From JBAYJY01 sp041664945 (lineage in GTDB: Bacteria; UBP15; UBA6099): a stretch of 8,345 nucleotides of DNA. A program made the translations under genes and the position numbers. This document shows, piece after piece, positions 1-7,598 of the stretch. Under the pieces are notes generated by a model. The model was not told the DNA's origin. It searched no databases and was given only the letters and a program-made list of their open reading frames with translations. Each line of letters opens with the position of its first letter. Within the stretch, counting starts at the first letter, position 1. The stretch spans positions 1 through 8,345 of the forward strand of contig JBAYJY010000194.1 of NCBI GenBank assembly GCA_041664945.1, read 5' to 3'.

Positions 1-12
1 ATTAATCCATCA

Positions 13-20
13 TATATAAA
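13..20 (+). promoter_or_regulatory. Possible -10 box of the lipoprotein gene
   Basis: TATATAAA lies about 20 bases upstream of the lipoprotein start codon and would give a very short leader. The matching -35 region would fall outside the window, so this is only a suggestion from an AT-rich stretch. A GGGGGAG ribosome binding site follows at 31-37. Confidence 0.2.
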
Positions 21-40
21 AACCACATAAGGGGGAGAAT

Positions 41-2455
41 ATGAAAAAAGCAACGACAATAAAAGCGATGCTGATGGCATCCCTGATAGCGACCGCGACG
101 CTTCTCGCAGGCTGCGGCGGCGGCGGGGGCGGCGTCGCATCGGTATCCGGCGGCAAGGGAACGATGAAACTGAAGTTGGAAATGCCGAGAACAGCCCTTA
201 CGGCAGGCGAAACAAGCACGATTTCGGCAAACGGGACCATCACCGTTAACAGCTATTGCGCCGGCGGCTCTGAAACATCGGTCGCAAGCGCTAATACGGC
301 TTTCACACAAGCCTGCACTTACGGAGATACATATTCCTGCACGCAGACAGGCGGCGATTTTTTCATTACACAAATACCGTCAGGCAACAATTATGTTGTT
401 AAGGCGCAGTTGGCCATGACAAGCTCATACAGCGGAGCGGGTAGAGTTGCTAATAATGGAAGTTCCTCTTATACCTATTATTATGGCGCGATAGTAAACA
501 GCGTGGCAAGCGGCTTAACGACCAACGTAACGGTAAATGGAGAATCAACAGTCGCAGCGCTGTTGACTATGCGATATGCGGAAACGAAGTCAGCCGCTAT
601 GTCCGACACCTCGGTTATTACCGCAGGCGTGATTTGGGCGATTGCAGACTATGTCGAGTCGCACACCGGCGCGGGGGTTACGACAGGCGTCATTTATCCT
701 TCATCGTTCAATTGCATATATTCGGAAACGACATGCCTCGATCCGTTCCTTAGAGCGAATTGGACGACCGGATTCAGAGATTCTCTCGATGCAATTCTCG
801 CCAACATTGAGATGCCTACTATAGGTTGCAGCGGGACTGCGGCGGCGTATGTCGCCACCGCAAAAGCGAACATATTCAAAAGCGAAATAAGCTCCACTGA
901 TTTCAATAATGCCAAAACGGCGGCGGATGCCGCTCTCGCGGCCAGCCCGTATTGCCCGGACGCCAATCTTATCAGCGCGATTCTGGACATCGGCGGCGAA
1001 GCTGATCGCGTGGAAACTCAGGTGATGGCGAACGGCTCGACTGTCTTCCCATACCTTCTGGGATATTCTACTCCTGCGACATACGGATTGAGAGCCGCCG
1101 GCGCTGTTATCGACCCCGTTATGAATGCGTTGCCGAGATATGCGCAGACGGGAACAATCACCAGCAGTTCCTTGCCGAGTGAAATGCAGGCCGCGGCCAT
1201 CGCCTCGCTCACTGTTTTGGAAGGCGCTATCGCGAAACTCAGCTTAGTTAAATCTCTCACCGCCTCGGATCTCGCGGCTTGGTCTTTCACTTACCCGAAA
1301 GACCCGGCAAATCCCAGCCTCGGAAATGTCGCCATCGACGCCAACGACGTCGATCTCATTAACGGCGCCGTCAAATTTGCCGCAGGATTAGCTTACTACG
1401 GAATGTCTTTTAATCTCGATATTCCGACAAGCTATTCGACGACTGATCCTTGCCCGGTTTATACGTATTCCGGATACCCGCCCGAACAAGAGCTCGATAC
1501 GAGCATGTCGGCTTTGCGCGAGTTCAACACCTGCTCCGCTGCGGATATTAATGAAGACAATATCATCACTCCCGCCGAGTACTTCCCGGGCCCATCGACT
1601 TTCGGAACCAGAACAGCCAATGCGACTACTTACCTGACGAAGGCGCAGTCTTTAATCAACGGAGGCCTTTCTCTTCTCGACACGGCTGTAACGAACAAGT
1701 TAGCCGCTGTCACAACACAACTCGGCGGCGTGAGCCTCACGAGCGAAGCCATCGCCGACGCCAACCACTACAAGCATTATTTAACCGAGTTGGCCGCTTC
1801 TTTCGCGGGAACGACGACAAACATGACGATGCCCGCGGAGTCTGATTGTTGGCAAAGCTCCGGAGGCATGTATGCGTATTATTACCCAGATACAGTTACA
1901 GATCCGGCATATAATACAGGGGATCTGACAGGCTGCCTCTTCGCCTATCAAACAATGGATCCGGCTACCATTCCTTTGAATCTGGGAGCGCTTTTCAACA
2001 TCACGGATTTCAGGAACGCGGCTACGAATTACACAATTGATTCCAGCGGCGAAATTAACTCCAGCGTTGCCTCCGCCACACTCGGCGGCTTGATACCCGG
2101 CGGCGTTCAGACCAGTTGGTTCAACTTTAAAACCGCCGAATTTCATTTTAATTTCCAGAATATGGTCAGCTCCACGGGCGGAACGATTATTTCTTCCCTG
2201 CCGTCGACGGGCATCACTCTTACCATCGGCTCCAAGACATTAACCCCCAATTCTTCATACGCCGGCACAGGTTTCAATTACATGATGTTCTACAGCAATA
2301 TCATTACGGTTCCGACCGCTAATGATTACATCACAGTCAATGAGATGGTCCCTGTAACCGCGACTTTAACTGTCCCGGGTTACCAACCGAAACAAATCAG
2401 CGTCATCGGAGATAGCTATAGTTCGACTTCTCTTGCTCTGACGCCGCTTCCGTGA
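41..2455 (+). CDS. Large exported lipoprotein of unknown function with one EF-hand-like loop
   Basis: The 804-residue protein starts with a clear lipoprotein signal: Lys at 2-3, a hydrophobic stretch, then the lipobox LLAGC with the lipid-bearing Cys at residue 25. Six Gly follow (26-31), a likely flexible tether. Gly at +2 fits outer-membrane sorting under the E. coli Lol rule, which is an inference here. The start is supported by GGGGGAG at 31-37, three bases before the ATG. Residues 502-513 (DINEDNIITPAE) fit the 12-position calcium-binding EF-hand loop: Asp1, Asn3, Asp5, a hydrophobic residue at 8, Thr9, Glu12. Residues about 268-318 are helical and Ala-rich and faintly resemble a TPR repeat. 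About eleven further Cys are spread through the chain, possibly as disulfides. The rest is rich in Ser, Thr, Ala and Gly, with a beta-like C-terminus. No enzyme motif was seen. It is a monocistronic unit closed by a terminator. That it is a surface or periplasmic lipoprotein is fairly sure; its function is unknown. Confidence 0.9.
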   Translation: MKKATTIKAMLMASLIATATLLAGCGGGGGGVASVSGGKGTMKLKLEMPRTALTAGETSTISANGTITVNSYCAGGSETSVASANTAFTQACTYGDTYSCTQTGGDFFITQIPSGNNYVVKAQLAMTSSYSGAGRVANNGSSSYTYYYGAIVNSVASGLTTNVTVNGESTVAALLTMRYAETKSAAMSDTSVITAGVIWAIADYVESHTGAGVTTGVIYPSSFNCIYSETTCLDPFLRANWTTGFRDSLDAILANIEMPTIGCSGTAAAYVATAKANIFKSEISSTDFNNAKTAADAALAASPYCPDANLISAILDIGGEADRVETQVMANGSTVFPYLLGYSTPATYGLRAAGAVIDPVMNALPRYAQTGTITSSSLPSEMQAAAIASLTVLEGAIAKLSLVKSLTASDLAAWSFTYPKDPANPSLGNVAIDANDVDLINGAVKFAAGLAYYGMSFNLDIPTSYSTTDPCPVYTYSGYPPEQELDTSMSALREFNTCSAADINEDNIITPAEYFPGPSTFGTRTANATTYLTKAQSLINGGLSLLDTAVTNKLAAVTTQLGGVSLTSEAIADANHYKHYLTELAASFAGTTTNMTMPAESDCWQSSGGMYAYYYPDTVTDPAYNTGDLTGCLFAYQTMDPATIPLNLGALFNITDFRNAATNYTIDSSGEINSSVASATLGGLIPGGVQTSWFNFKTAEFHFNFQNMVSSTGGTIISSLPSTGITLTIGSKTLTPNSSYAGTGFNYMMFYSNIITVPTANDYITVNEMVPVTATLTVPGYQPKQISVIGDSYSSTSLALTPLP

Positions 2456-2485
2456 TTATTTGCCGGCAAGCTTGAAATGAATATC

Positions 2486-2519
2486 AAAGGAGCCTTTAAT
2501 TGTTGAAGGCTCCTTTTTT
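2486..2519 (+). terminator. Intrinsic terminator of the lipoprotein gene
   Basis: An 11-bp perfect stem (2486-2496 with 2506-2516, arms AAAGGAGCCTT and AAGGCTCCTTT) closes a 9-base loop and runs into a T tract (2514-2519). It starts 30 bases after the lipoprotein stop codon. This is a textbook Rho-independent terminator and separates the lipoprotein gene from the next gene. Confidence 0.93.
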
Positions 2520-2559
2520 CTTGTCTTGATACACTCTGTTAGAGGAGACGTATAAATAA

Positions 2560-3957
2560 ATGGTTCATTTTAAAAACACATTTTTTTTAGCGCTGGTTTT
2601 CGGCGGAGTTTTCTCGACCTGCGTTTTGGCCGGTCCTCTGAGGCTCATACAGCCGGGCGGAAACGACTCTTCGATCACAGGTTCTGTCGTTTTCTCCGAA
2701 AACGATATAGACATGCAGAAACCCGCTTTCCTTCTCGGCCGCCCTCAGGGGCATATCTCAATCACGAAGGAATTCGAGTCGGTTATCGACCAGAAAAAGG
2801 GCGATAGGCTCGAATACCTGTCGACCTCGAAGAAAAACAAGCTGGAGTTTTTCTATCCGTTCAATAAATCGAAGAACTTCAAATCCGCTTACGCTTTCGA
2901 CAGATTCATGTCAGACACGAAATTCATCTCCGACGCGAAAATCTCTGGCATGTCGATGTACGCATCCGGCAAAGGCAGCTCAAACGCGTTCGCCCAGCAG
3001 GTCGGGCCGCTTGTTCTGGGATATTTCGTCAACAATTCGAGAGATAGAGGGAACGGAATATCAGAAGAGATAAACGGCAGAATCGAATCGCTGTCACCGG
3101 ATGCCGCGACCTTGCTGCTTCTCAAATCTAAAGCCGAGGGATACCAGATCGGAGCGCGGCTGGGCAAATGGGGCTCGGTCAGTTTTCTGAAAGCTGCCGA
3201 CGACATTACCGCGCGTCTCAACTTCGTGGATGCCGACGACGACTACGAGTTGCCGGGCAGAATCACAGGCGACAGGCGTGAAATAAATCTCGATCTGAAC
3301 TTATCGCCGGTCTGGCGGGTATCGACCGCTTACAATCACGCGGCGCTCGGCAATCTCGACGCGATTACATATAACGACACGCTCGAGATTGGCAGATGGC
3401 TTTCAAGCGAAGAGTATAAAATGAGAAGCTACTATGTTTCGAAAACGGCTTCCCCGAATCATGTCTGGCGCGCAGGGTTTGAGGACTACAGCGGCAATTT
3501 CAAATTGGCCGGCACGATAGATATTTTCGGAACCGGCGCAAACTTTATTTCCGGCTTCTATCTATACCACGCGAACGGTTTTCTCGACCGCAGAACTCTG
3601 AAATACGGTTGCGGCTGGAAAAAGGGGAACTACAAATACAAGATGGGATACGCATACTCGTGGGGCGACGCGTTTTTCCATGCCGACATCGGAAAACGGC
3701 AGCTCTTTACATACACTTCTACTTACGATCAGAGCGACGCCTACGATTATTCACAGCATCAGTTGGGATTGGGCTTTGAAAAAAAGATTTTCAAAAAGAC
3801 GGCGCTACAGTATTCATTATTTCAGACAATCCCGAACATGCGCAAGAAAAACGTCCCGCCTACGGCAGCGCCGGCTGCCGGCTCTGCCGAACCGGTCATT
3901 AAGAAAACGACTCGCGGCGGAACTCTTCACGTATTGTCTGTAAAATACCTGTTCTGA
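2560..3957 (+). CDS. Exported beta-barrel-like outer-membrane protein, unrecognised family
   Basis: The protein has 465 residues. Residues 1-24 form a Sec signal peptide with a hydrophobic core and a probable cleavage after VLA (24/25). The mature part shows many short stretches alternating hydrophobic or aromatic residues with polar ones, rich in Tyr, Phe, Gly and Asp, especially from about residue 230 on. The chain ends in VKYLF with a terminal Phe, the classic recognition signal for BAM-inserted outer-membrane barrels. A Pro/Ala-rich linker near residues 433-445 precedes the last strand and could be a loop. The start is fixed by an in-frame TAA directly before the ATG (2557-2559). The candidate Shine-Dalgarno AGGAG (2543-2547) lies 12 bases upstream, a rather long spacing. 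An upstream terminator means the gene needs its own promoter or read-through. The specific family, channel activity and ligand are unknown; a porin-like or structural barrel is an inference. Confidence 0.85.
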   Translation: MVHFKNTFFLALVFGGVFSTCVLAGPLRLIQPGGNDSSITGSVVFSENDIDMQKPAFLLGRPQGHISITKEFESVIDQKKGDRLEYLSTSKKNKLEFFYPFNKSKNFKSAYAFDRFMSDTKFISDAKISGMSMYASGKGSSNAFAQQVGPLVLGYFVNNSRDRGNGISEEINGRIESLSPDAATLLLLKSKAEGYQIGARLGKWGSVSFLKAADDITARLNFVDADDDYELPGRITGDRREINLDLNLSPVWRVSTAYNHAALGNLDAITYNDTLEIGRWLSSEEYKMRSYYVSKTASPNHVWRAGFEDYSGNFKLAGTIDIFGTGANFISGFYLYHANGFLDRRTLKYGCGWKKGNYKYKMGYAYSWGDAFFHADIGKRQLFTYTSTYDQSDAYDYSQHQLGLGFEKKIFKKTALQYSLFQTIPNMRKKNVPPTAAPAAGSAEPVIKKTTRGGTLHVLSVKYLF

Positions 3958-3981
3958 TTTCTGATGGCGCGAAGCGAAAAG

Positions 3982-4009
3982 TCGACACAGGATCATTGAT
4001 TCCTATACT
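3982..4009 (+). promoter_or_regulatory. Candidate sigma-70 promoter for the peptidase gene
   Basis: TCGACA (3982-3987) matches five of six consensus -35 bases. TATACT (4004-4009) matches five of six -10 bases. The spacer is 16 bases. Transcription would start near 4016 and give a leader of about 105 nt that carries both GCGGC palindromes. This was read by eye only; the position just after the previous gene's stop is sensible. Confidence 0.45.
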
Positions 4010-4029
4010 AATTAAGATACCGGCCTTTT

Positions 4030-4079
4030 CGCGGCAAGCCGCGCATCCCGCTGTTATTGTTGACGCGGCATGCCGCCGT
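4030..4079. repeat. Pair of GCGGCAWGCCGC palindromes
   Basis: Two 12-bp palindromic units, GCGGCAAGCCGC (4031-4042) and GCGGCATGCCGC (4065-4076), differ at one central base. Their centres are 34 bp apart. The first extends to 14 bases (4030-4043). The second extends as a hairpin to 4063-4079 with one bulged C. In RNA each could form a small hairpin with a CAAG or CATG tetraloop. No T tract follows, so they are not typical terminators. They lie between the candidate promoter and the ribosome binding site of the peptidase gene. They could be a repressor operator pair, leader hairpins, or two units of a REP-like dispersed repeat. Confidence 0.7.
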
Positions 4080-4105
4080 GTGCAATCATTACAACTGGAG
4101 CAATT

Positions 4106-4112
4106 TAAGGAG
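4106..4112 (+). promoter_or_regulatory. Ribosome binding site deciding the peptidase start
   Basis: TAAGGAG lies 8 bases before the ATG at 4121, an ideal spacing. A TTG codon at 4118, directly before the ATG and in frame, would be only 5 bases away. The ATG is therefore preferred. Confidence 0.8.
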
Positions 4113-4120
4113 CTTACTTG

Positions 4121-5590
4121 ATGAAAACTATTTTCAGCGAACTTGAGCAATTTACGATAGATCTCGAACGCGAGGCTTACGAAGTCGGCGCCGGCCTGAA
4201 GGACGAAGCGAATTTCTCTGCAATATTCGAGCGGGCGGACAAATTGATCTCACAGGAGACCATCCATGAAATCCGCGACGCCGACATCGAGCCAGCCGAG
4301 CGCTCAGAATATCTTTCGTTTCTGCTTTGCATGATCATCGACAAGGCGCTGAAAGAACCGACCGACGCGGTGATCACCAAGGAACTCGAAGCGGCGGCGG
4401 AGATCGATGGCGAAAGCGTTTCCTACAGGATGCTTCCGGTGATGATCGCCAACGAGCCGGACCACGCGCGCCGCGCCGCCCTCGATGTCGTTCGCCGCGA
4501 TATTCTCACGGATCAGCTAATTCCTCTCAGCAGGGACATTATGACCGAAACGCACCGGCTGGTGTCCAGCTTCGGTTACGCGAACTATTGCGACTTTTTT
4601 GAAAAGCTCGAAGGCATTCCCCTCGCGCCGCTCCGCGTCGAAACCGAAAAGCTGCTTCGCGAAACGGAATCGTTCTATCTCAGCGAACTTGAATATTATG
4701 CCCGAACGGTTTTGAAACTGCCGCTTTCCGAACTCGCTCAATACGATTTTGCTTATATGCGCCGCGCCGACAAGTTCGACGCGCTGTTCCCGGCGGACAA
4801 ACTTCTCCCGGCTGCGTGGGCGACGATGAACGCCATGGGCATTGAAGCTGAAAAGCATCCGCATGTGCGGCTCGACATCGAAAAACGCGAAAAGAAATCG
4901 CCGCGCGCTTTCTGCTGCCCGGTCCGCGTTCCATACGAAGTCTATCTCGTTATCATGCCCACAGGCGGCGTGGACGATTATTCGAGTTTCCTCCACGAAC
5001 TCGGCCATACTCTCCACTACGCGCATACCGAAGCCTCGCTTTCGCTCGCCGCCCGCCAGTTCGGCGACAACTCCGTCACCGAGGCTCACGCCGGCACGTT
5101 AGAGAAAATGATTTACAACAAAACATGGCTCGGCGAACGGCTCGGCGTCTCGGACGCCGACGCTTCCGAATATCTGCGTTTCATGGAATTCTTCGAACTT
5201 TACATGCTTCGGCGCTATTGCGCGAAGTTCCATTACGAGATGGAACTACACGGCGGCGGCGTTTCTCTCGACGCCTGCCCGGACCTCTACGTAAAGTATC
5301 TCACCGAAGCCACACGCGTGCAGTATTATCCCGAATCCTATCTTCAGGATCTGGACAGCCACTTCTATTGCGTGCGCTATCTGCGCTCGTGGATGCTGGA
5401 ACGCAATATCCGCGAGATTCTCGAATCCAGGTTCGGCCTTAAATGGTTCGACGACCCGAAAGCGGGCGAACTGCTCAAGGAACTCTGGTCGCACGGCCAG
5501 AAACATGACGCGGAGACTGTTTCCGCCGCGCTCGGCGCCGGGCCGCTCAACTTCGACCGGATAATCGCCGATTTCGTTAAAGGGAAATAG
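4121..5590 (+). CDS. M3-family-like zinc metallopeptidase (oligopeptidase)
   Basis: The 489-residue protein has no signal peptide, so it is probably cytoplasmic, cleaving short peptides during protein turnover. The zinc and catalytic motif HELGH is at residues 292-296 (His292, Glu293, His296). A Glu at 321 lies 25 residues after the second His, the same spacing as in thimet oligopeptidase (His477 to Glu502), which points to family M3 of clan MA. The preceding GGVDDYSSFL also fits the approach to the M3 active site. Residues 412-420, with Tyr at 416 and 420, probably correspond to the conserved Tyr-rich substrate loop of M3 enzymes. The N-terminal 280 residues look mostly helical and acidic, as expected of the cap region. 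At 489 residues it is shorter than classic M3 enzymes (about 600-690), so it belongs to a short subgroup. The start is the ATG behind TAAGGAG. The next gene begins 40 nt downstream without a terminator, so co-transcription is possible. Family assignment is confident; the substrate is unknown. Confidence 0.9.
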   Translation: MKTIFSELEQFTIDLEREAYEVGAGLKDEANFSAIFERADKLISQETIHEIRDADIEPAERSEYLSFLLCMIIDKALKEPTDAVITKELEAAAEIDGESVSYRMLPVMIANEPDHARRAALDVVRRDILTDQLIPLSRDIMTETHRLVSSFGYANYCDFFEKLEGIPLAPLRVETEKLLRETESFYLSELEYYARTVLKLPLSELAQYDFAYMRRADKFDALFPADKLLPAAWATMNAMGIEAEKHPHVRLDIEKREKKSPRAFCCPVRVPYEVYLVIMPTGGVDDYSSFLHELGHTLHYAHTEASLSLAARQFGDNSVTEAHAGTLEKMIYNKTWLGERLGVSDADASEYLRFMEFFELYMLRRYCAKFHYEMELHGGGVSLDACPDLYVKYLTEATRVQYYPESYLQDLDSHFYCVRYLRSWMLERNIREILESRFGLKWFDDPKAGELLKELWSHGQKHDAETVSAALGAGPLNFDRIIADFVKGK

Positions 5591-5630
5591 TTTTTCGAAG
5601 AACGCGTCATTTTTATCGGAGCGTCATATC

Positions 5631-7271
5631 ATGAAAAACGCAAAACGTTTTTTCTTATTTGCCGTTATTTGCTTTGTGTCAATATTTATCATGCCCTCCC
5701 GCGCGCATGCTTATACTGAACTCCACATACAGAAGAACATGTATCCGCGCAAAGAGCCCGATATTGTGGCGGATACAGTGACGCGTCTGGCGAAGTCGGC
5801 CCCGATACCGGTTTTGCTTATATTAAGGCACACCGATATTTTTCCGACCGAGTTGGAAAATGTTGAGATAACCGCTGATTTCGGCGGCGGCGTTCCTTCA
5901 ATAACGAAAACGGCGCCATACAACCTGCGCCTGAAACAGTTGACGTGGAGCGATTTGCAGTATGTCGAGCCGCCCGCCGGCTATGTCGGCGCCGCCACAA
6001 TTAATGTGAAGTTCAATATGAAAATACGAGGCGCGAAAGTCACAGCGCTAAATAACAATCTGCGAAACCTTAAGCGGGCGCCGCTGAAGGTTTACGTCGG
6101 CGCCGGGGAGTTGCCCCGGTTCGAGGGCTGGCGGTTCGGCGATATTCATTTTCACACGGCATTCACCGACAATCAGGTCGAATTCGGCGCCCCCATAGAT
6201 GTGAGCGCTATGATGGCGGCGCGTTACGGGTTGGACTGGACGGTGTTCACGGATCACTCGTTCGATCTCGACGACGTGGAAGGCGATACACTGAAAAATG
6301 ATCCCGGACTCGGAAAGTGGAAACGGACGCTTGAAAGCGTGAACGCGGCGCGCAAAAAACATCCAGGCGTCGTTTTTATGCCCGGCGAAGAGCTGACGTG
6401 CGGCAACGGCGAGAGCAAAAACGTCCACATGGTTGTTCTGAATAATAAGAAATTCTATCCGGGCAACGGGGACGGGTACGAGGGGAACAGCGTTCCGGAC
6501 CTGAGTTGCGCAAGCGTGACGGCCGGGCTGCCGAAAACCGAGGCGGCGTTTGCGGCGCATCCGATATCCGAGATTTCGGCGGTCGAAATCTATATGATCA
6601 ATCGCGGCAACTGGAGCTTGAATGATATGGCGGCGCCGGGCCTGACGGGGCTGGAAAGCTGGAATCACGACCTGCATCCCAAGAAAGAAGGCTTCGACGC
6701 ATGGGTCCAATTGCTTCTGGCCGGAAAAAGGAAGTATCTGTCCGCCGGCACTGATTCGCACGGCGATTTCAGCGCTGAGTTCGCTAACGCCGGATATGAG
6801 GAATCGGCGCGGTTGCCGTTCGGCGCGATCCGGACAGCGGTTTATGTTCCGGGCAGAGCGCTGACCGCTGAAAAAGTCATTGAAGCGTTGCGCGCGGGCA
6901 GGGTGGTGGCGACGAGCGGCCCGTTTGCGACAATCGAACTGAAAAACTCAGTCGGGAAGACAGCGGGAATCGGCGGCGAAATCTCAGCAGGGAAGGGCGG
7001 CAAGCCGATAGTGGCCGTGATTGATGCTAAATCGTCCCCGGAGTTCGGACCGCTTGTTGAAATCAAAGTGATAACCGGCGAAATTGGAGCCGCCGCGGAG
7101 TCGGTCATCTCTGATTACAAGGCGCCGGAAATTTCGGACCCGATGAATTTCCGGAAGTCGCTTGACCTTCCGGCGAAGATAAAAAATGGCTACATACGTG
7201 TCGAGGCATATTCCCAAATCGACGGAGTTATTTACGAAGCATATACAAATCCGGTCTGGTTCAAAAAATAG
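5631..7271 (+). CDS. Secreted PHP-domain metallohydrolase, CehA/McbA type
   Basis: The 546-residue protein begins with a Sec signal peptide (hydrophobic core about 7-21, likely cleavage after AHA at 27/28), so it acts in the periplasm or outside. Residues 28-165 form a beta-rich N-terminal region. The PHP metal-binding motifs then appear in order: DIHFHT (Asp171, His173, His175), TDH (Asp208, His209), GEE (Glu253-254), VHM (His266), AHP (His310) and GTDSHGD (Asp375, His377). This full set implies an intact multi-metal hydrolase site. A beta-rich tail (about 440-546) follows. Named relatives CehA and McbA are carbaryl hydrolases, but most members are uncharacterised exported phosphoesterase-like hydrolases, so a carbamate substrate should not be assumed. 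GGAG (5618-5621) lies 9 bases before the ATG. The gene follows the peptidase by 40 nt. No terminator is obvious after its stop. Family is confident; the substrate is unknown. Confidence 0.9.
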   Translation: MKNAKRFFLFAVICFVSIFIMPSRAHAYTELHIQKNMYPRKEPDIVADTVTRLAKSAPIPVLLILRHTDIFPTELENVEITADFGGGVPSITKTAPYNLRLKQLTWSDLQYVEPPAGYVGAATINVKFNMKIRGAKVTALNNNLRNLKRAPLKVYVGAGELPRFEGWRFGDIHFHTAFTDNQVEFGAPIDVSAMMAARYGLDWTVFTDHSFDLDDVEGDTLKNDPGLGKWKRTLESVNAARKKHPGVVFMPGEELTCGNGESKNVHMVVLNNKKFYPGNGDGYEGNSVPDLSCASVTAGLPKTEAAFAAHPISEISAVEIYMINRGNWSLNDMAAPGLTGLESWNHDLHPKKEGFDAWVQLLLAGKRKYLSAGTDSHGDFSAEFANAGYEESARLPFGAIRTAVYVPGRALTAEKVIEALRAGRVVATSGPFATIELKNSVGKTAGIGGEISAGKGGKPIVAVIDAKSSPEFGPLVEIKVITGEIGAAAESVISDYKAPEISDPMNFRKSLDLPAKIKNGYIRVEAYSQIDGVIYEAYTNPVWFKK

Positions 7272-7389
7272 ATTAATCGATAATTGAGCATCTGAAAATA
7301 TGGTGTTGTTAAATGGTTTCTTATTATGCCTGAAACTCTGATGTTCAGTAGAAATGAATCCGTTAATCTCTTGAAGTATGATAACTTAT
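7272..7389. other. AT-rich intergenic stretch without a gene
   Basis: No ORF with a ribosome binding site and no strong terminator was found here. Only weak short inverted repeats occur (for example a 5-bp stem at 7330-7348). A TATGAT at 7377-7382 resembles a -10 box and would place a transcription start near 7389, the first base of the palindrome cluster. Its -35 region is poor. Confidence 0.5.
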
Positions 7390-7395
7390 GGGCGC

Positions 7396-7424
7396 CATGC
7401 ACAAAACTCTTTCTTTTGTGCATG
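7396..7424. repeat. Perfect 11-bp hairpin
   Basis: CATGCACAAAA (7396-7406) and TTTTGTGCATG (7414-7424) form an 11-bp perfect stem around a 7-base loop, CTCTTTC. The left arm is repeated as CATGCACAAA at 7513-7522, so the right arm has two possible partners. No T tract follows, so a terminator is unlikely. Confidence 0.85.
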
Positions 7425-7447
7425 TAGAAACAACTCGTTGTTGGATT

Positions 7448-7485
7448 CCTTCTTTGCATGCTGTTGTCCACTGCATGAAAGAAGG
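7448..7485. repeat. 13-bp hairpin with one bulged base
   Basis: CCTTCTTT (7448-7455) pairs with AAAGAAGG (7478-7485). After a single bulged G (7456), CATGC (7457-7461) pairs with GCATG (7473-7477). The loop is 11 bases. The single bulge within a long stem is typical of a functional RNA or a maintained repeat rather than chance. Confidence 0.8.
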
Positions 7486-7535
7486 GTACTGGATTACGGA
7501 AAAGTTCCGGGACATGCACAAAGGAAATAGCTTTG

Positions 7536-7596
7536 ATGGCGCCCGATTGTGTTGGCTGTTAAAGACAGAAAAACAACTATCTACAGCGGGCGCCAT
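7536..7596. repeat. Inverted pair of ATGGCGCCC / GGGCGCCAT
   Basis: ATGGCGCCC (7536-7544) and GGGCGCCAT (7588-7596) are perfect 9-bp inverted copies. Inside them GCTGT (7555-7559) can pair with ACAGC (7583-7587), which abuts the right copy. This stem competes with the alternative pairing of 7536-7544 with the first copy at 7390-7398, so two mutually exclusive folds are possible. Confidence 0.7.
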
Positions 7597-7598
7597 GA

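Noticed and set aside
2526..2556. TTGATA and TATAAA as a promoter for the barrel gene
   Set aside because: The spacing is 19 bases and transcription would start after the ATG, so it could not serve this start codon.
4118..4120. TTG as an alternative start of the peptidase
   Set aside because: The following ATG has the ideal 8-base spacing from TAAGGAG and is the commoner start codon.
4517..5089. 190-codon - strand frame
   Set aside because: It lies wholly within the peptidase gene, whose active-site motif and ribosome binding site are clear. It is a shadow of GC-rich codons.
6048..6761. 237-codon - strand frame
   Set aside because: It lies inside the PHP hydrolase gene, over its metal-binding motifs. 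It is a shadow frame.
7390..7545. CRISPR array
   Set aside because: The repeats are inverted and of unequal length and spacing; there are no regular direct repeats with spacers.
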